A DNA stretch of 26,781 nt from Vibrio sp. UBA2441 (GCA_002342685.1 DDQN01000079.1:11109-37889), one strand, 5' to 3'. Positions 8,381-15,848 are shown, counted from the first letter of the stretch. The notes: generated by a model from the sequence alone, not told the origin. Numbers and translations are program-made.

Positions 8381-8767
8381 TTACTTGCTGATATAAGCGA
8401 CAGCTTCTACTTCAACTAGAGCATCTTTTGGTAAACGAGCAGCTTGAACGCACGAACGTGCAGGCGCGTTTTCTGTGCCGAATATTTCTGTATACATTTC
8501 GTTAAATTCAGCAAAGTCTTGCATATCTGCAAGGAAACACGTTGTTTTAAGTACGGTATCTAAAGAAGCGCCACTGGCTTCTAGTACAGCTTTTAAATTT
8601 TTCAGTGACTGAAGTGCTTGCTCTTTAATTCCACCTTCAGGAAAAGCCATGGTCTCAGGGTCTAAAGGAAGCTGACCTGAGGTAAACACTAGTTCCTGAA
8701 ATGCAAGAGCCTGCGAATATGGGCCGATTGCTGCTGGGGCTGCGTCAGTATGAATTTTAGTTTTCAT
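8381..8767 (-). CDS. ridA: RidA-family enamine/imine deaminase
   Basis: The product is 128 residues, the standard RidA/YjgF/UK114 length. It keeps the active-site residues of E. coli RidA: Y17 in the IGPYSQ segment, R104 in the NAPARSCV segment and E119 in the final strand. RidA hydrolyses 2-aminoacrylate and related imines to keto acid plus ammonia, and so protects PLP enzymes from attack by these enamines. It is a cytosolic trimer in known cases. Its place directly upstream of a lyase whose family releases 2-aminoacrylate fits a dedicated partner role. Whether this is the cell's general RidA or a locus-specific copy cannot be told from the window. Confidence 0.92.
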   Translation of the reverse strand: MKTKIHTDAAPAAIGPYSQALAFQELVFTSGQLPLDPETMAFPEGGIKEQALQSLKNLKAVLEASGASLDTVLKTTCFLADMQDFAEFNEMYTEIFGTENAPARSCVQAARLPKDALVEVEAVAYISK

Positions 8768-8789
8768 TGCTTTTCTCTCTAATTAATTA

Positions 8790-9467
8790 CTACGTTCGAA
8801 ACTCGCGATTGTATTTGTAAATAGCATGGCGAGTGATTCCAAGGCGTTCAGAAACGAGTGCTGTCGCCTCTTTAAGTTCAAAAATACCGTTCTCAAACAA
8901 TTGTTTGGTGATGGCCTTATTTTTGCTTTTCAAGTTGACCGTTATATCGTTTTCAATTTCAGTAATCGCATTTTCAAGCGCATTCTCTATCACCTCAGTA
9001 GGTGACGAGCTAAAGTTCTCATGGACTCCAACATGAGTGCCTGCCATATCCGGCATCAATGTTTTAATGATGTCGGGAAATGGATGAGACAAATTCATGT
9101 TGATACAAAATAATCCAATTGGCTTTTCATTCTCGCTCGCTAAAACACACGTCGTTGATTTCAATAAAGAGCCATCTTTGGCGGTGGTAAAGTAACTTTT
9201 CGGTGTTACATTTCCCGTTTTCTCAAAGGCGCTAAGCATTTTTAAACCCATATCGGTAATGGGAGAGCCCAGTTTTCGTCCGGTATGGTGTCCATTAACG
9301 ATTTTCACCACGGACTCTTCAAAGCTTTCGAATGAATGGATCACCACTTCACAGTGGGGACCAATAAACTCGGCAATGGTTTCTGCCAGGCGAAAGTTAG
9401 ACTCTAAATACTGTCGATCTTTATCGGTAAAAACGATATTGAATGATTTATATGCGGAAGCGTTCAT
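8790..9467 (-). CDS. YheO/DauR-type transcriptional regulator (PAS_6 + HTH_22)
   Basis: The product is 225 residues. The N-terminal two thirds is the PAS-like YheO domain, with the characteristic HCEVVIHSFE segment near 38-47, a GLFCINMN strand and an FPD segment. The C-terminal 50 residues form a helix-turn-helix of the HTH_22 type (RLGITRHAIYKYNREF). Members such as DauR and YheO often control neighbouring amino-acid catabolism genes. This gene heads the minus-strand arm (regulator, ridA, lyase; 22 bases separate it from ridA) and faces the M24-BCCT-M20 arm across a 327-base gap. It is therefore the obvious candidate regulator of both arms, with the substrate or an intermediate as ligand (inference). 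The ribosome-binding site at 9467 is weak. Confidence 0.88.
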   Translation of the reverse strand: MNASAYKSFNIVFTDKDRQYLESNFRLAETIAEFIGPHCEVVIHSFESFEESVVKIVNGHHTGRKLGSPITDMGLKMLSAFEKTGNVTPKSYFTTAKDGSLLKSTTCVLASENEKPIGLFCINMNLSHPFPDIIKTLMPDMAGTHVGVHENFSSSPTEVIENALENAITEIENDITVNLKSKNKAITKQLFENGIFELKEATALVSERLGITRHAIYKYNREFRT

Positions 9468-9794
9468 TTCAGGCCACTAATGTTAACTGTAATAACGATT
9501 ATTGTCTTAATTTTGCACTTAAATTGCAACTAATCGATCAACTCTGTGTATCTATAAGACTTCATTAGCGTATCAAGGTCAACCCTAAAGTTACCTAAAT
9601 GGAACTGAATGTGATAAATGTCATTGTTTTGTGCATTTAAATTGTATTTCCGTCAACTAATGGTAACTTTAAGTGGTCTGTCACAATAATTAAGTGGATT
9701 GTCAGTAAGATGCTCCACCATAACGTAAACAATATTTAACTAAAAATTTCTAGCTTATATAGCTTGAGCCCAAAAAAACAGATAAGAGGTTTCA
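9468..9794. promoter_or_regulatory. Divergent control region with repeated operator-like motifs
   Basis: This 327-base AT-rich region separates the two arms of the catabolic locus. Two 14-base near-palindromes, GCACTTAAATTGCA (9515-9528) and GCATTTAAATTGTA (9633-9646), match at 12 of 14 positions. Each is followed within a few bases by CAACTAAT (9528-9535 and 9654-9661). A further pair, ACTAATGTTAACT (9476-9488) and ACTAATGGTAACT (9656-9668), differs at one base. AATAA-CGA-TTATT is centred at 9497. These are plausible sites for the adjacent YheO-type regulator. Promoter hexamers are not clear. Confidence 0.5.
9610..9625. promoter_or_regulatory. Candidate CRP site upstream of the M24 gene
   Basis: TGTGA-TAAATG-TCATT has a perfect left half and 3 of 5 bases of the right half of the CRP consensus, with the correct 6-base spacer. 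Catabolite control would suit a carbon/nitrogen catabolic operon. Confidence 0.35.
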
Positions 9795-10961
9795 ATGACA
9801 AATTTTCTAAACAGAGGCTTTGAACAAGCCGAATTTGAAAATAGAACGCAAAGAGCTCAAAAAATCATGCACGACCAAAAACTGGATGCGATGATTTTTA
9901 CCACCGAGCCAAATGTTCGTTATTTCACAGGATTCCATACCCAATTCTGGCACAGCCCAACTCGTCCTTGGTTTGTTGTTGTACCTGCAGAAGGTAAGCC
10001 AACAGCGATTATTCCGGAAATCGGCGCAAGTGGTATGGCGGGTACTTGGATTGACAACATTATTACCTGGCCTTCTCCACGTCCGGAAGATGATGGTATT
10101 AGTCTGGTTGCCAGCGTACTAAACTCGATGCCTTGCAAACATGGCCGTGTAGGCGCAACGCTAGGTATAGAGTCACATCTGCGTATGCCAGTAAACAACT
10201 ACTTAGCGTTAACCACCATGGTTAAGAAAGAGTTTGTTGATGTTTCTTTGGCTATCCATGAACTTCGTCAAGTCAAATCTCAAGCAGAAATCGAGAAAAC
10301 AAGAGAAATCTGCCGTATCACTAATGTTGGTTTTGACAAAATTCCTGGTTATGCAAAAGCAGGTATGACAGAGCGTGAAATTTGTAAGCAATTCCGCATT
10401 GATATGTTGTTAGAAGGTGCTGATGAATGCCCTTATATCATTGCTGGATCTGGTCCAGACGGTTATGACAGCATCATTATGGGACCGACTGATCGTGTCA
10501 TCGAACACGGCGATGTATTGATTATCGATACTGGTGCAGTGCGTGACGGTTATTTCTCTGACTTTGACCGTAACTGGGCGTTTGGTGATGCAAGCGAGCA
10601 GACTAAAGCGGCTTACCGCGCGACCTATGAAGCAACAACCAAAGGTTTCGAAGCGGCACGTCCGGGTGCGACAACAACAGATATCTACAATGCAATGTGG
10701 GGTGTACTCGAAGCTAATGGCGCACTAGGCAATGACGTTGGTCGTCTTGGTCACGGTTTAGGCATGGAATTAACTGAGCGTCCATCGAACACAGCAACAG
10801 ATAACACAGTACTTAAGCCAGGAATGGTAATGACTCTAGAGCCGGGCATGGTATATGCACCGGGTAAATCTATGGTTCATGAAGAGAATATTGTAATCAC
10901 AGAAGATGGTGCGGAATGGTTAAGCGAGCGTGCTGAACCAGAACTCATCGTAATCAAATAA
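9795..10961 (+). CDS. M24 family metallohydrolase (creatinase/prolidase/DoeA-like)
   Basis: The product is 388 residues with the two-domain layout of the M24B group: a creatinase-type N-terminal domain (about 1-155) and a pita-bread catalytic domain. All five dinuclear metal ligands are present: D245, D256, H320, E349 and E363. In the loop after the metal His, where peptidases usually have a second His (GHGLGL.. HE), this protein reads ELTERP. It may therefore act on a small amide or ring and not on Xaa-Pro peptides. M24 relatives include creatinase and the ectoine ring hydrolase DoeA/EutD, which is of similar length. The start has a good ribosome-binding site (AAGAGG). It is the first gene of an operon with the BCCT carrier (18-base gap) and the M20 hydrolase. 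Family is sure; substrate is unknown. Confidence 0.85.
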   Translation: MTNFLNRGFEQAEFENRTQRAQKIMHDQKLDAMIFTTEPNVRYFTGFHTQFWHSPTRPWFVVVPAEGKPTAIIPEIGASGMAGTWIDNIITWPSPRPEDDGISLVASVLNSMPCKHGRVGATLGIESHLRMPVNNYLALTTMVKKEFVDVSLAIHELRQVKSQAEIEKTREICRITNVGFDKIPGYAKAGMTEREICKQFRIDMLLEGADECPYIIAGSGPDGYDSIIMGPTDRVIEHGDVLIIDTGAVRDGYFSDFDRNWAFGDASEQTKAAYRATYEATTKGFEAARPGATTTDIYNAMWGVLEANGALGNDVGRLGHGLGMELTERPSNTATDNTVLKPGMVMTLEPGMVYAPGKSMVHEENIVITEDGAEWLSERAEPELIVIK

Positions 10962-10979
10962 TTCGCAGGAGAACTGATA

Positions 10980-12557
10980 ATGTCAGCGAATCAACCACAA
11001 CTTAAACAAGGCAAGATGCTATTTAACAGCACTATTGGCTTTATTTTGACTATCGTAGCTGCGGGGATATTATTCCCTGATCAGCTGTACAACGTAGGTA
11101 TCGGAACAATGACCTATCTAACCGATACATTTGGTTGGATATACATGGCCGGCTCATTTGCTTACGTCATGGTTATGTTTTTCTTTGCATTTAGTAAGTA
11201 CGGTAACATCAAGTTCGGTCCTGATGATGCAAAACCAGAATTTAGTACCTTCTCATGGATAGGTATGCTGTTCTCTGCTGGGATGGGTACAGTAATGCTT
11301 TATTGGGGTGTTGCAGAACCTGTTTACCACTATATGAACCCATTATCTACAACAGGTATTGACCCACAAACGGCTGAAGCTGCTGAGTTTGCAATGAAGC
11401 AGAGCTTTATTCACCAAGGTATCCAGGCATGGGCTGCGTTCTCTGTTGTTGGACTTGTTCTTGGTTACTTAATGTACCGTAAGAACGAAAGTGGCCTAAT
11501 CAGTAACATTCTTATTCCTTGGGGCCGCGGTAAAGCGAATGGTAACTTGGGTAAAATGGTTAACCTGATCTGTGTATTTGGTGCGATTGCCGGTATCTCT
11601 ACTTCTCTTGGGCAAACTGGTTTGTCATTAGGTATTAGCTTCTCTTACCTATTCGGAACGCCTGATGCTCCTTGGGTTATCTTCTTACTTGTTGGTGTGG
11701 TTGCATTAATCACTATCATTTGTACAACAACGGGTCTGGAAAAGGGTATCAAGCTCCTTTCTGACTACAATGCGTATCTATTAGTTGGTTTGATTCTACT
11801 TGTTGCGATTGTTGGCCCAACGACCACTATGATCAATGTTTACTTTGATTCTATTGGTAACTACATGAATGACTTCTTTAAAGACGCGCTAATGTTACCA
11901 ACATTCGCAGCTGAAGAAGAAGCTGGTTGGATCCGTGGTTGGCCTATCTATTACTATGCATGGGCTATTGCATGGGCACCGTTTGTAGGCCCGTTCATTG
12001 CACGTGTATCTAAAGGTCGTACAGTACGTGAGTTTGTTTTAGGTTCAATGCTTATCCCTTGTATCGGTATCTTTATCTGGGTTGCATTCTTCGGAACTAT
12101 CGGTATTCAGTCTGAGCCTGAAGTACTGAAGGCAGCAGCGGCATCATCTAAAGCAGCAACCTTTATTGTGCTGCAAGACTATCCAATGGGTACTGTTATC
12201 TCAATTGGTGTTGTAATTGCTCTATTCACATGTTTCATCACATCACTAAACAGCTCGACGTTTACTCTAGCAAGTATGTGTGAAGATGGTTCTGAGAACC
12301 CAAGTAACAAGATGAAGATCATCTGGGTTATCGCTCAGTGTGCTATGGCACTTACGCTGATGATGGCAACGAAAACTGGTATCGACATGCTTCAGAGTAT
12401 CAGCCTGATATTCGCACTACCGTTAATGTTCGTACTCTTCTTATGTATCTGGAGTACCTTCAAGATGTTCCGTGCTGAGTTTGAAGAACAACCAGAAACT
12501 AGTGAGTTAGCAGATTCTGCTGCAGTAAAACTAGAAAAAGCTGAACAAGCGAGCTAA
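10980..12557 (+). CDS. BCCT family transporter with altered substrate box
   Basis: The product is 525 residues with about 12 membrane helices. BCCT hallmarks are present: GMGTVMLYWGVAEPVYHY in the third helix region, AWAPFVGPFIARVSKGRTVREF after the eighth, and the signalling-helix sequence following it. BCCT carriers import betaine, choline, carnitine or ectoine with Na+ or H+. The residues that form the betaine-binding aromatic box in BetP (W189, W194, Y197, W374, numbering from memory) align with Q146, W151, F154 and A329 here. W328 and W332, flanking the last, are kept. A trimethylammonium ligand is thus unlikely; a zwitterion without a quaternary nitrogen is more plausible (inference). 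The C-terminal tail is short and acidic, with no long osmosensing extension. The ribosome-binding site is AGGAGA. Confidence 0.93.
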   Translation: MSANQPQLKQGKMLFNSTIGFILTIVAAGILFPDQLYNVGIGTMTYLTDTFGWIYMAGSFAYVMVMFFFAFSKYGNIKFGPDDAKPEFSTFSWIGMLFSAGMGTVMLYWGVAEPVYHYMNPLSTTGIDPQTAEAAEFAMKQSFIHQGIQAWAAFSVVGLVLGYLMYRKNESGLISNILIPWGRGKANGNLGKMVNLICVFGAIAGISTSLGQTGLSLGISFSYLFGTPDAPWVIFLLVGVVALITIICTTTGLEKGIKLLSDYNAYLLVGLILLVAIVGPTTTMINVYFDSIGNYMNDFFKDALMLPTFAAEEEAGWIRGWPIYYYAWAIAWAPFVGPFIARVSKGRTVREFVLGSMLIPCIGIFIWVAFFGTIGIQSEPEVLKAAAASSKAATFIVLQDYPMGTVISIGVVIALFTCFITSLNSSTFTLASMCEDGSENPSNKMKIIWVIAQCAMALTLMMATKTGIDMLQSISLIFALPLMFVLFLCIWSTFKMFRAEFEEQPETSELADSAAVKLEKAEQAS

Positions 12558-12582
12558 GTCATACTTATCGCTTAATAATTAA

Positions 12583-12612
12583 AGCCCCTACATCTGTATA
12601 AGATTAGGGGCT
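12583..12612. other. Strong hairpin between the BCCT and M20 genes
   Basis: AGCCCCTA-C-ATCT (12583-12595) pairs with AGAT-TAGGGGCT (12601-12612), leaving one bulged C and a 5-base loop. On the plus strand there is no T-run after it, so it probably protects the upstream mRNA or lowers expression of the M20 gene. On the minus strand it looks more like a terminator, but no minus-strand gene ends here. Confidence 0.55.
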
Positions 12613-12640
12613 GATTGGTCAATAAAACAAAGAGGTTCCG

Positions 12641-13792
12641 ATGACAATCGAACAACAAGTTATCGAATGGCGTCACCATATTCACAAACATCCAGAATTT
12701 GGTTTCGAAGAAGAGCTTACATCTGCATTTGTTGCTGAAAAACTTGAAGAGTTTGGACTGGAAGTACACCGCAACATTGGTAAAACGGGTGTGGTTGGGA
12801 TCTTAAAATGTGGCGACAGTGATCGCTCCATTGGTTTAAGAGCCGATATGGATGCCCTGCATATCGAAGAAAAAAATACTTTTGCACATGCATCTATACA
12901 TGAAGGCGTAATGCACGCGTGTGGCCACGATGGTCATACCGCAATGCTGCTAGCTGCAGCAAAAGTGATTTCTGAAACCAGAAACTTCGATGGTACGGTG
13001 TATTTCATCTTCCAGCCTGGAGAAGAGCACGGTGTTGGCGCTAAAGCTATGATTGCAGATGGCCTGTTCACCAAGTGGAAAATTGATGCTGTTTACGCAA
13101 TGCACAATTTACCAGGTATCCCAGAAGGTCAGTTTGTCACTCGTCCTAGCTCTATTATGGCAAGTGAGAGTAGTTTTGAGATAGATATCATTGCGACCGG
13201 TGGACATGCCGCACTTCCACATATGGGGACAGACCCGATTGTTGTTGGTGCACAAGTCGTGACAGCGTTGCAAACCATCGTGTCTCGTCATTTGAGCTCC
13301 ATTGATGAAGTTGCGGTTATTTCTGTAACGGAATTTGCGACCAATGGAACGGTGAACGTTATTCCTTCACGAGTGAAGATCAAAGGTGATACCCGTAGCT
13401 TCACCGATGCAGCACTGCACAAAATTGAAAAAGCCATTGAAAGAGTAGTTGCTGGTCAATGCGTGTCTGCAGGTGTGGATTATAAGTTCGAGTTTATCAA
13501 TACCTTCTTATCAACCATTAATACGGCCGAAGAAACAGAGCATGCAGTTAAAGCTGCTACAACAGTGGCAGGTGAAGGAAATGTGGTTGCCAACTGCGAA
13601 CCTTTTACTATCAGTGAAGATTTTTCCTTCATGCTTCGAGAAGTAAAAGGTTGTTATATTTTAGTCGGTAATGGCCAGGGTGAATGTGGCGGAACGGCTC
13701 TGCATAACCCTCACTATGACTTCAATGATAATATATTAATCAAAGGCGTAAACTACTGGCAAACGTTGGTAGAGCAGCAACTAAACAAATAG
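12641..13792 (+). CDS. M20D family amidohydrolase (N-acyl amino acid hydrolase-like)
   Basis: The product is 383 residues, typical of the M20D group (hippuricase, N-acetyl-diaminopimelate deacetylase, IAA-amino acid hydrolases). The metal and catalytic motifs are complete: C94 and H96 in HACGHDGHT, catalytic E128 and metal E129 in FQPGEE, H155 in AMHNLPG, and a C-terminal HNPHYDF. The dimerisation-domain motif TGGHAALPH is also present. It is cytosolic, with no signal peptide. The expected reaction is hydrolysis of an N-acyl group from an amino acid. In this locus it would most simply release the free diamino acid for the lyase (inference). It is third in the M24-BCCT-M20 operon, 83 bases after the carrier with a hairpin between. 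The ribosome-binding site is AGAGGT. Confidence 0.9.
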   Translation: MTIEQQVIEWRHHIHKHPEFGFEEELTSAFVAEKLEEFGLEVHRNIGKTGVVGILKCGDSDRSIGLRADMDALHIEEKNTFAHASIHEGVMHACGHDGHTAMLLAAAKVISETRNFDGTVYFIFQPGEEHGVGAKAMIADGLFTKWKIDAVYAMHNLPGIPEGQFVTRPSSIMASESSFEIDIIATGGHAALPHMGTDPIVVGAQVVTALQTIVSRHLSSIDEVAVISVTEFATNGTVNVIPSRVKIKGDTRSFTDAALHKIEKAIERVVAGQCVSAGVDYKFEFINTFLSTINTAEETEHAVKAATTVAGEGNVVANCEPFTISEDFSFMLREVKGCYILVGNGQGECGGTALHNPHYDFNDNILIKGVNYWQTLVEQQLNK

Positions 13793-13817
13793 TTTAGTTT
13801 ACACTATGTTTGATAAG

Positions 13818-13850
13818 CTCCCAGAAATACACTGGGAGTTTTTATTTTTT
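13818..13850 (+). terminator. Rho-independent terminator after the M20 gene
   Basis: CTCCCAG (13818-13824) pairs with CTGGGAG (13832-13838), followed by TTTTTATTTTTT. It closes the plus-strand arm of the catabolic locus. Confidence 0.9.
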
Positions 13851-13853
13851 CTT

Positions 13854-13880
13854 AGCCACCATTCGGTGGCTTTTTCGTTT
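13854..13880 (+). terminator. Second tandem terminator after the M20 gene
   Basis: AGCCACC (13854-13860) pairs with GGTGGCT (13865-13871) around an ATTC loop, followed by TTTTCGTTTT. It lies directly behind the first terminator. Confidence 0.85.
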
Positions 13881-13966
13881 TCAACTACTTATTTAGAGAC
13901 ATATTGACCCTAGTTATATTTTTCTACAACATAGGCAAACGACAACCAAACTGCTTGAGAGGCATA

Positions 13967-14518
13967 ATGTTCACCCTGATAATCGATAACGATATTGAAC
14001 TTGCTTTGGTTCAGCCTTCATTTGCTTCCAGATATGTGGAGTTAGTTAAGTCTGATTTTGAATATCTGGATCAGTGGCTGGTTTGGCCTGAGCATTGTCA
14101 GACAGAAAACTCATTTCTTAGTTTTGTTTCCAAGTCATTACATGATTATGCGGATGGAAAAAGCCTGACTTGCGCCATGATTTATGATAGCGACATTGTT
14201 GGCAATATCAGTTTGAATAGTATTCAGAAAGACCTCAAGTCCGCCGAAATTGGCTACTGGTTATGTTCGAAGTATCAGGGCAAGGGCATAGTCACACGCA
14301 CTGTATCCGCACTGATATCAATGGCATTTAACCAATACGAGTTAGAAAAAGTGCAGATCTCTGCTGCGGTCAGTAATAAGCCCAGCCGTGCTGTTTGTGA
14401 GCGGTTGGGAATGACGCTGGAAGGGGTTATTACCAACGCGGAAAACCTGAATGGTCGCATTGTTGACCACGCTATTTATGCGGCATATAAACAGAAATGG
14501 CTGGTCGAAGGCGAGTAG
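13967..14518 (+). CDS. GNAT family N-acetyltransferase (RimL/YdaF-like)
   Basis: From ATG 13967 the product is 183 residues. The frame is open back to a Met at 13904, but the start at 13967 has a clear GAGAGG ribosome-binding site and begins at the usual first strand of the family (MFTLIIDNDIELALV). The acetyl-CoA pyrophosphate loop is the YQGKGIV segment, and the typical C-terminal SNKPSRAVCERLGMTLEG segment follows. RimL/RimJ-type enzymes acetylate protein N-termini, antibiotics or small amines; the acceptor here cannot be predicted. It stands alone between the tandem terminators and the kinase-like gene. Confidence 0.88.
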   Translation: MFTLIIDNDIELALVQPSFASRYVELVKSDFEYLDQWLVWPEHCQTENSFLSFVSKSLHDYADGKSLTCAMIYDSDIVGNISLNSIQKDLKSAEIGYWLCSKYQGKGIVTRTVSALISMAFNQYELEKVQISAAVSNKPSRAVCERLGMTLEGVITNAENLNGRIVDHAIYAAYKQKWLVEGE

Positions 14519-14602
14519 TTTATTCCTTTCTACACCCTGCTTCTACGCTGTTAATCTTTGGTTTAAGGGAGGATTTATTGATAATTCTCTCATAGTAGAT
14601 TG

Positions 14603-14623
14603 CTTTTTGTACCATACAAAAAG
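14603..14623. promoter_or_regulatory. Perfect dyad overlapping the ribosome-binding site of the kinase-like gene
   Basis: CTTTTTGTA (14603-14611) and TACAAAAAG (14615-14623) form a 9-bp inverted repeat with a CCA spacer. The right arm runs into the Shine-Dalgarno sequence AAGGAAG just before ATG 14632. It could be a repressor operator, or an RNA hairpin that masks translation start. Confidence 0.55.
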
Positions 14624-14631
14624 GAAGTGTT

Positions 14632-15714
14632 ATGAACCTACGACAACAAGAACAAAAAACATTCGACGAGAGCGTAAAAAATATCATAGTCGGCGAAGAA
14701 CAAGCGTGCCCATTATCGGTTGAACAGCTAGCTGCCACAACGTCAGAATCACCTTATGTGGTTGAAACGTTTGATAGTGGGTTAACTGCTGAGGTATTTC
14801 ATTTAAGTATAAACGGGCAGGATTTTACGCTTAAAAAGAAGCGTCCCGTAGCCAAAGTGCAGAATCTGGATGGCCAGTATTCGTTTCTCAATGAGGTTCA
14901 GCGTCGTCAGGACTTTACTCGGCTAAAAAATAGTGAAGAGCATGCTGAAGCATTCAAACATATTGTTTCAACTATTTACGCAAATTATCGTCTGGGCATC
15001 ATTCTATCACCCTGGATTGAAGGTGAGCCTGTTACTGACTTAACAGGGGATATCATTGAACAACTGTTTTCAACCTTATTGGCCAGTGAACAAGCGGGTT
15101 TATTTGAATGGGATCTCTGTTCAGGGAATTTGTTGATTGATAAAAACAACCAGCTCACGTTATTTGATTTTGGCTATATGTATCCGTTTAATCCGTTAAC
15201 CGATTTAAACAGTAATGGCCTTGATGATTCTATTTTTCATCTGTCTGAACGGTTTGAGACTCGTTTTCTCTTTGGTTGGTTTTTGCACCACAATATAGAA
15301 AAGAGCCGTCAGCTAGAGATTTACCAACAGGTGAAAGCATGTGGTCTTTCAGTTTATAGCGAAAAGTTAGAATGGCTCAACTTACACGCTGCGGAACAAG
15401 AGGTGCTTAACCACACCGCTATGCTCAGTTTACAGTGTAAAGAGAGAGTAAGTAATGAGACCCAGCTTAAGCGAGGCTTTTTGTTTGATTCGTTCCGCTC
15501 TCATGTACTGGACATAGAAGATGATCTGCACGGTAAGAGTTGTACTCCGGTTACTATCAAGAGAATTGATGCTGTTGATGCCATGTTAAAGAGTAATTTT
15601 GAGCAGTTAGAAAGCAATGACATGTTGTTCTATGGTAATAGCGGGAAAAGCAAACAGGCTTTATTGGAAGATTATAAAGTCAAACGTACGTTGGCAGAAA
15701 GTTATCTGTTGTAA
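14632..15714 (+). CDS. Uncharacterised protein with kinase/phosphotransferase fold
   Basis: The product is 360 residues and I do not recognise a named family. Several kinase-fold landmarks appear in the right order: basic FTLKKKRP (candidate ATP lysine K68-K70), E88 in NEVQRR as the C-helix glutamate, a hinge-like ILSPWIEG (about 124-131), the catalytic-loop pattern D161-LCSG-N166, and D179-F-G in LFDFGYMYPF as the metal-binding motif. This matches the aminoglycoside-phosphotransferase/RIO-like group more than eukaryotic-type Ser/Thr kinases, since the loop reads EWD instead of HRD. The C-terminal half is helical and unlike anything I can name. There is no signal or membrane segment. The ribosome-binding site (AAGGAAG) overlaps an inverted repeat. 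It appears monocistronic, with a terminator directly after it. The substrate is unknown. Confidence 0.75.
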   Translation: MNLRQQEQKTFDESVKNIIVGEEQACPLSVEQLAATTSESPYVVETFDSGLTAEVFHLSINGQDFTLKKKRPVAKVQNLDGQYSFLNEVQRRQDFTRLKNSEEHAEAFKHIVSTIYANYRLGIILSPWIEGEPVTDLTGDIIEQLFSTLLASEQAGLFEWDLCSGNLLIDKNNQLTLFDFGYMYPFNPLTDLNSNGLDDSIFHLSERFETRFLFGWFLHHNIEKSRQLEIYQQVKACGLSVYSEKLEWLNLHAAEQEVLNHTAMLSLQCKERVSNETQLKRGFLFDSFRSHVLDIEDDLHGKSCTPVTIKRIDAVDAMLKSNFEQLESNDMLFYGNSGKSKQALLEDYKVKRTLAESYLL

Positions 15715-15747
15715 ATAAGACCTCAATCATAAGGGTTGAGGTCTTAT
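15715..15747. terminator. Convergent (bidirectional) terminator
   Basis: ATAAGACCTCAA (15715-15726) pairs perfectly over 12 bp with TTGAGGTCTTAT (15736-15747) around a 9-base loop. It begins at the stop codon of the plus-strand kinase-like gene and faces the minus-strand sugar-binding-protein gene. Confidence 0.75.
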
Positions 15748-15836
15748 ACCCAAGTAACTTCAAGGTGCTTGTTCAGCGAGAATTTATTGGCGTCTGATCA
15801 AGGCACTGATTTGAAGGCATAGTCATTCTACGGTAA
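15747..15836. repeat. Dispersed Vibrio-type intergenic repeat (from memory)
   Basis: The stretch starting ACCCAAGTAACTTCAAGGTGC, followed by a GTTCAGCGAG block and ending near AAGGCATAGTCATTCTAC, resembles a non-coding repeat that I recall between genes in many Vibrio genomes. The window holds only this copy, so its repeat status cannot be shown here. No gene is visible in it. Confidence 0.45.
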
Positions 15837-15848
15837 AAATATATTATT

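Noticed and set aside
9795..10961. Calling the M24 gene dddP (DMSP lyase) or doeA outright
   Set aside because: The fold and metal ligands fit the superfamily, but the N-terminal sequence I remember for DddP and for Halomonas DoeA differs, and neither pathway's other genes are present. Only the family is claimed.
13904..13966. N-terminal extension of the GNAT protein
   Set aside because: The internal ATG 13967 has a GAGAGG ribosome-binding site and matches the family's first strand; the extension has neither.
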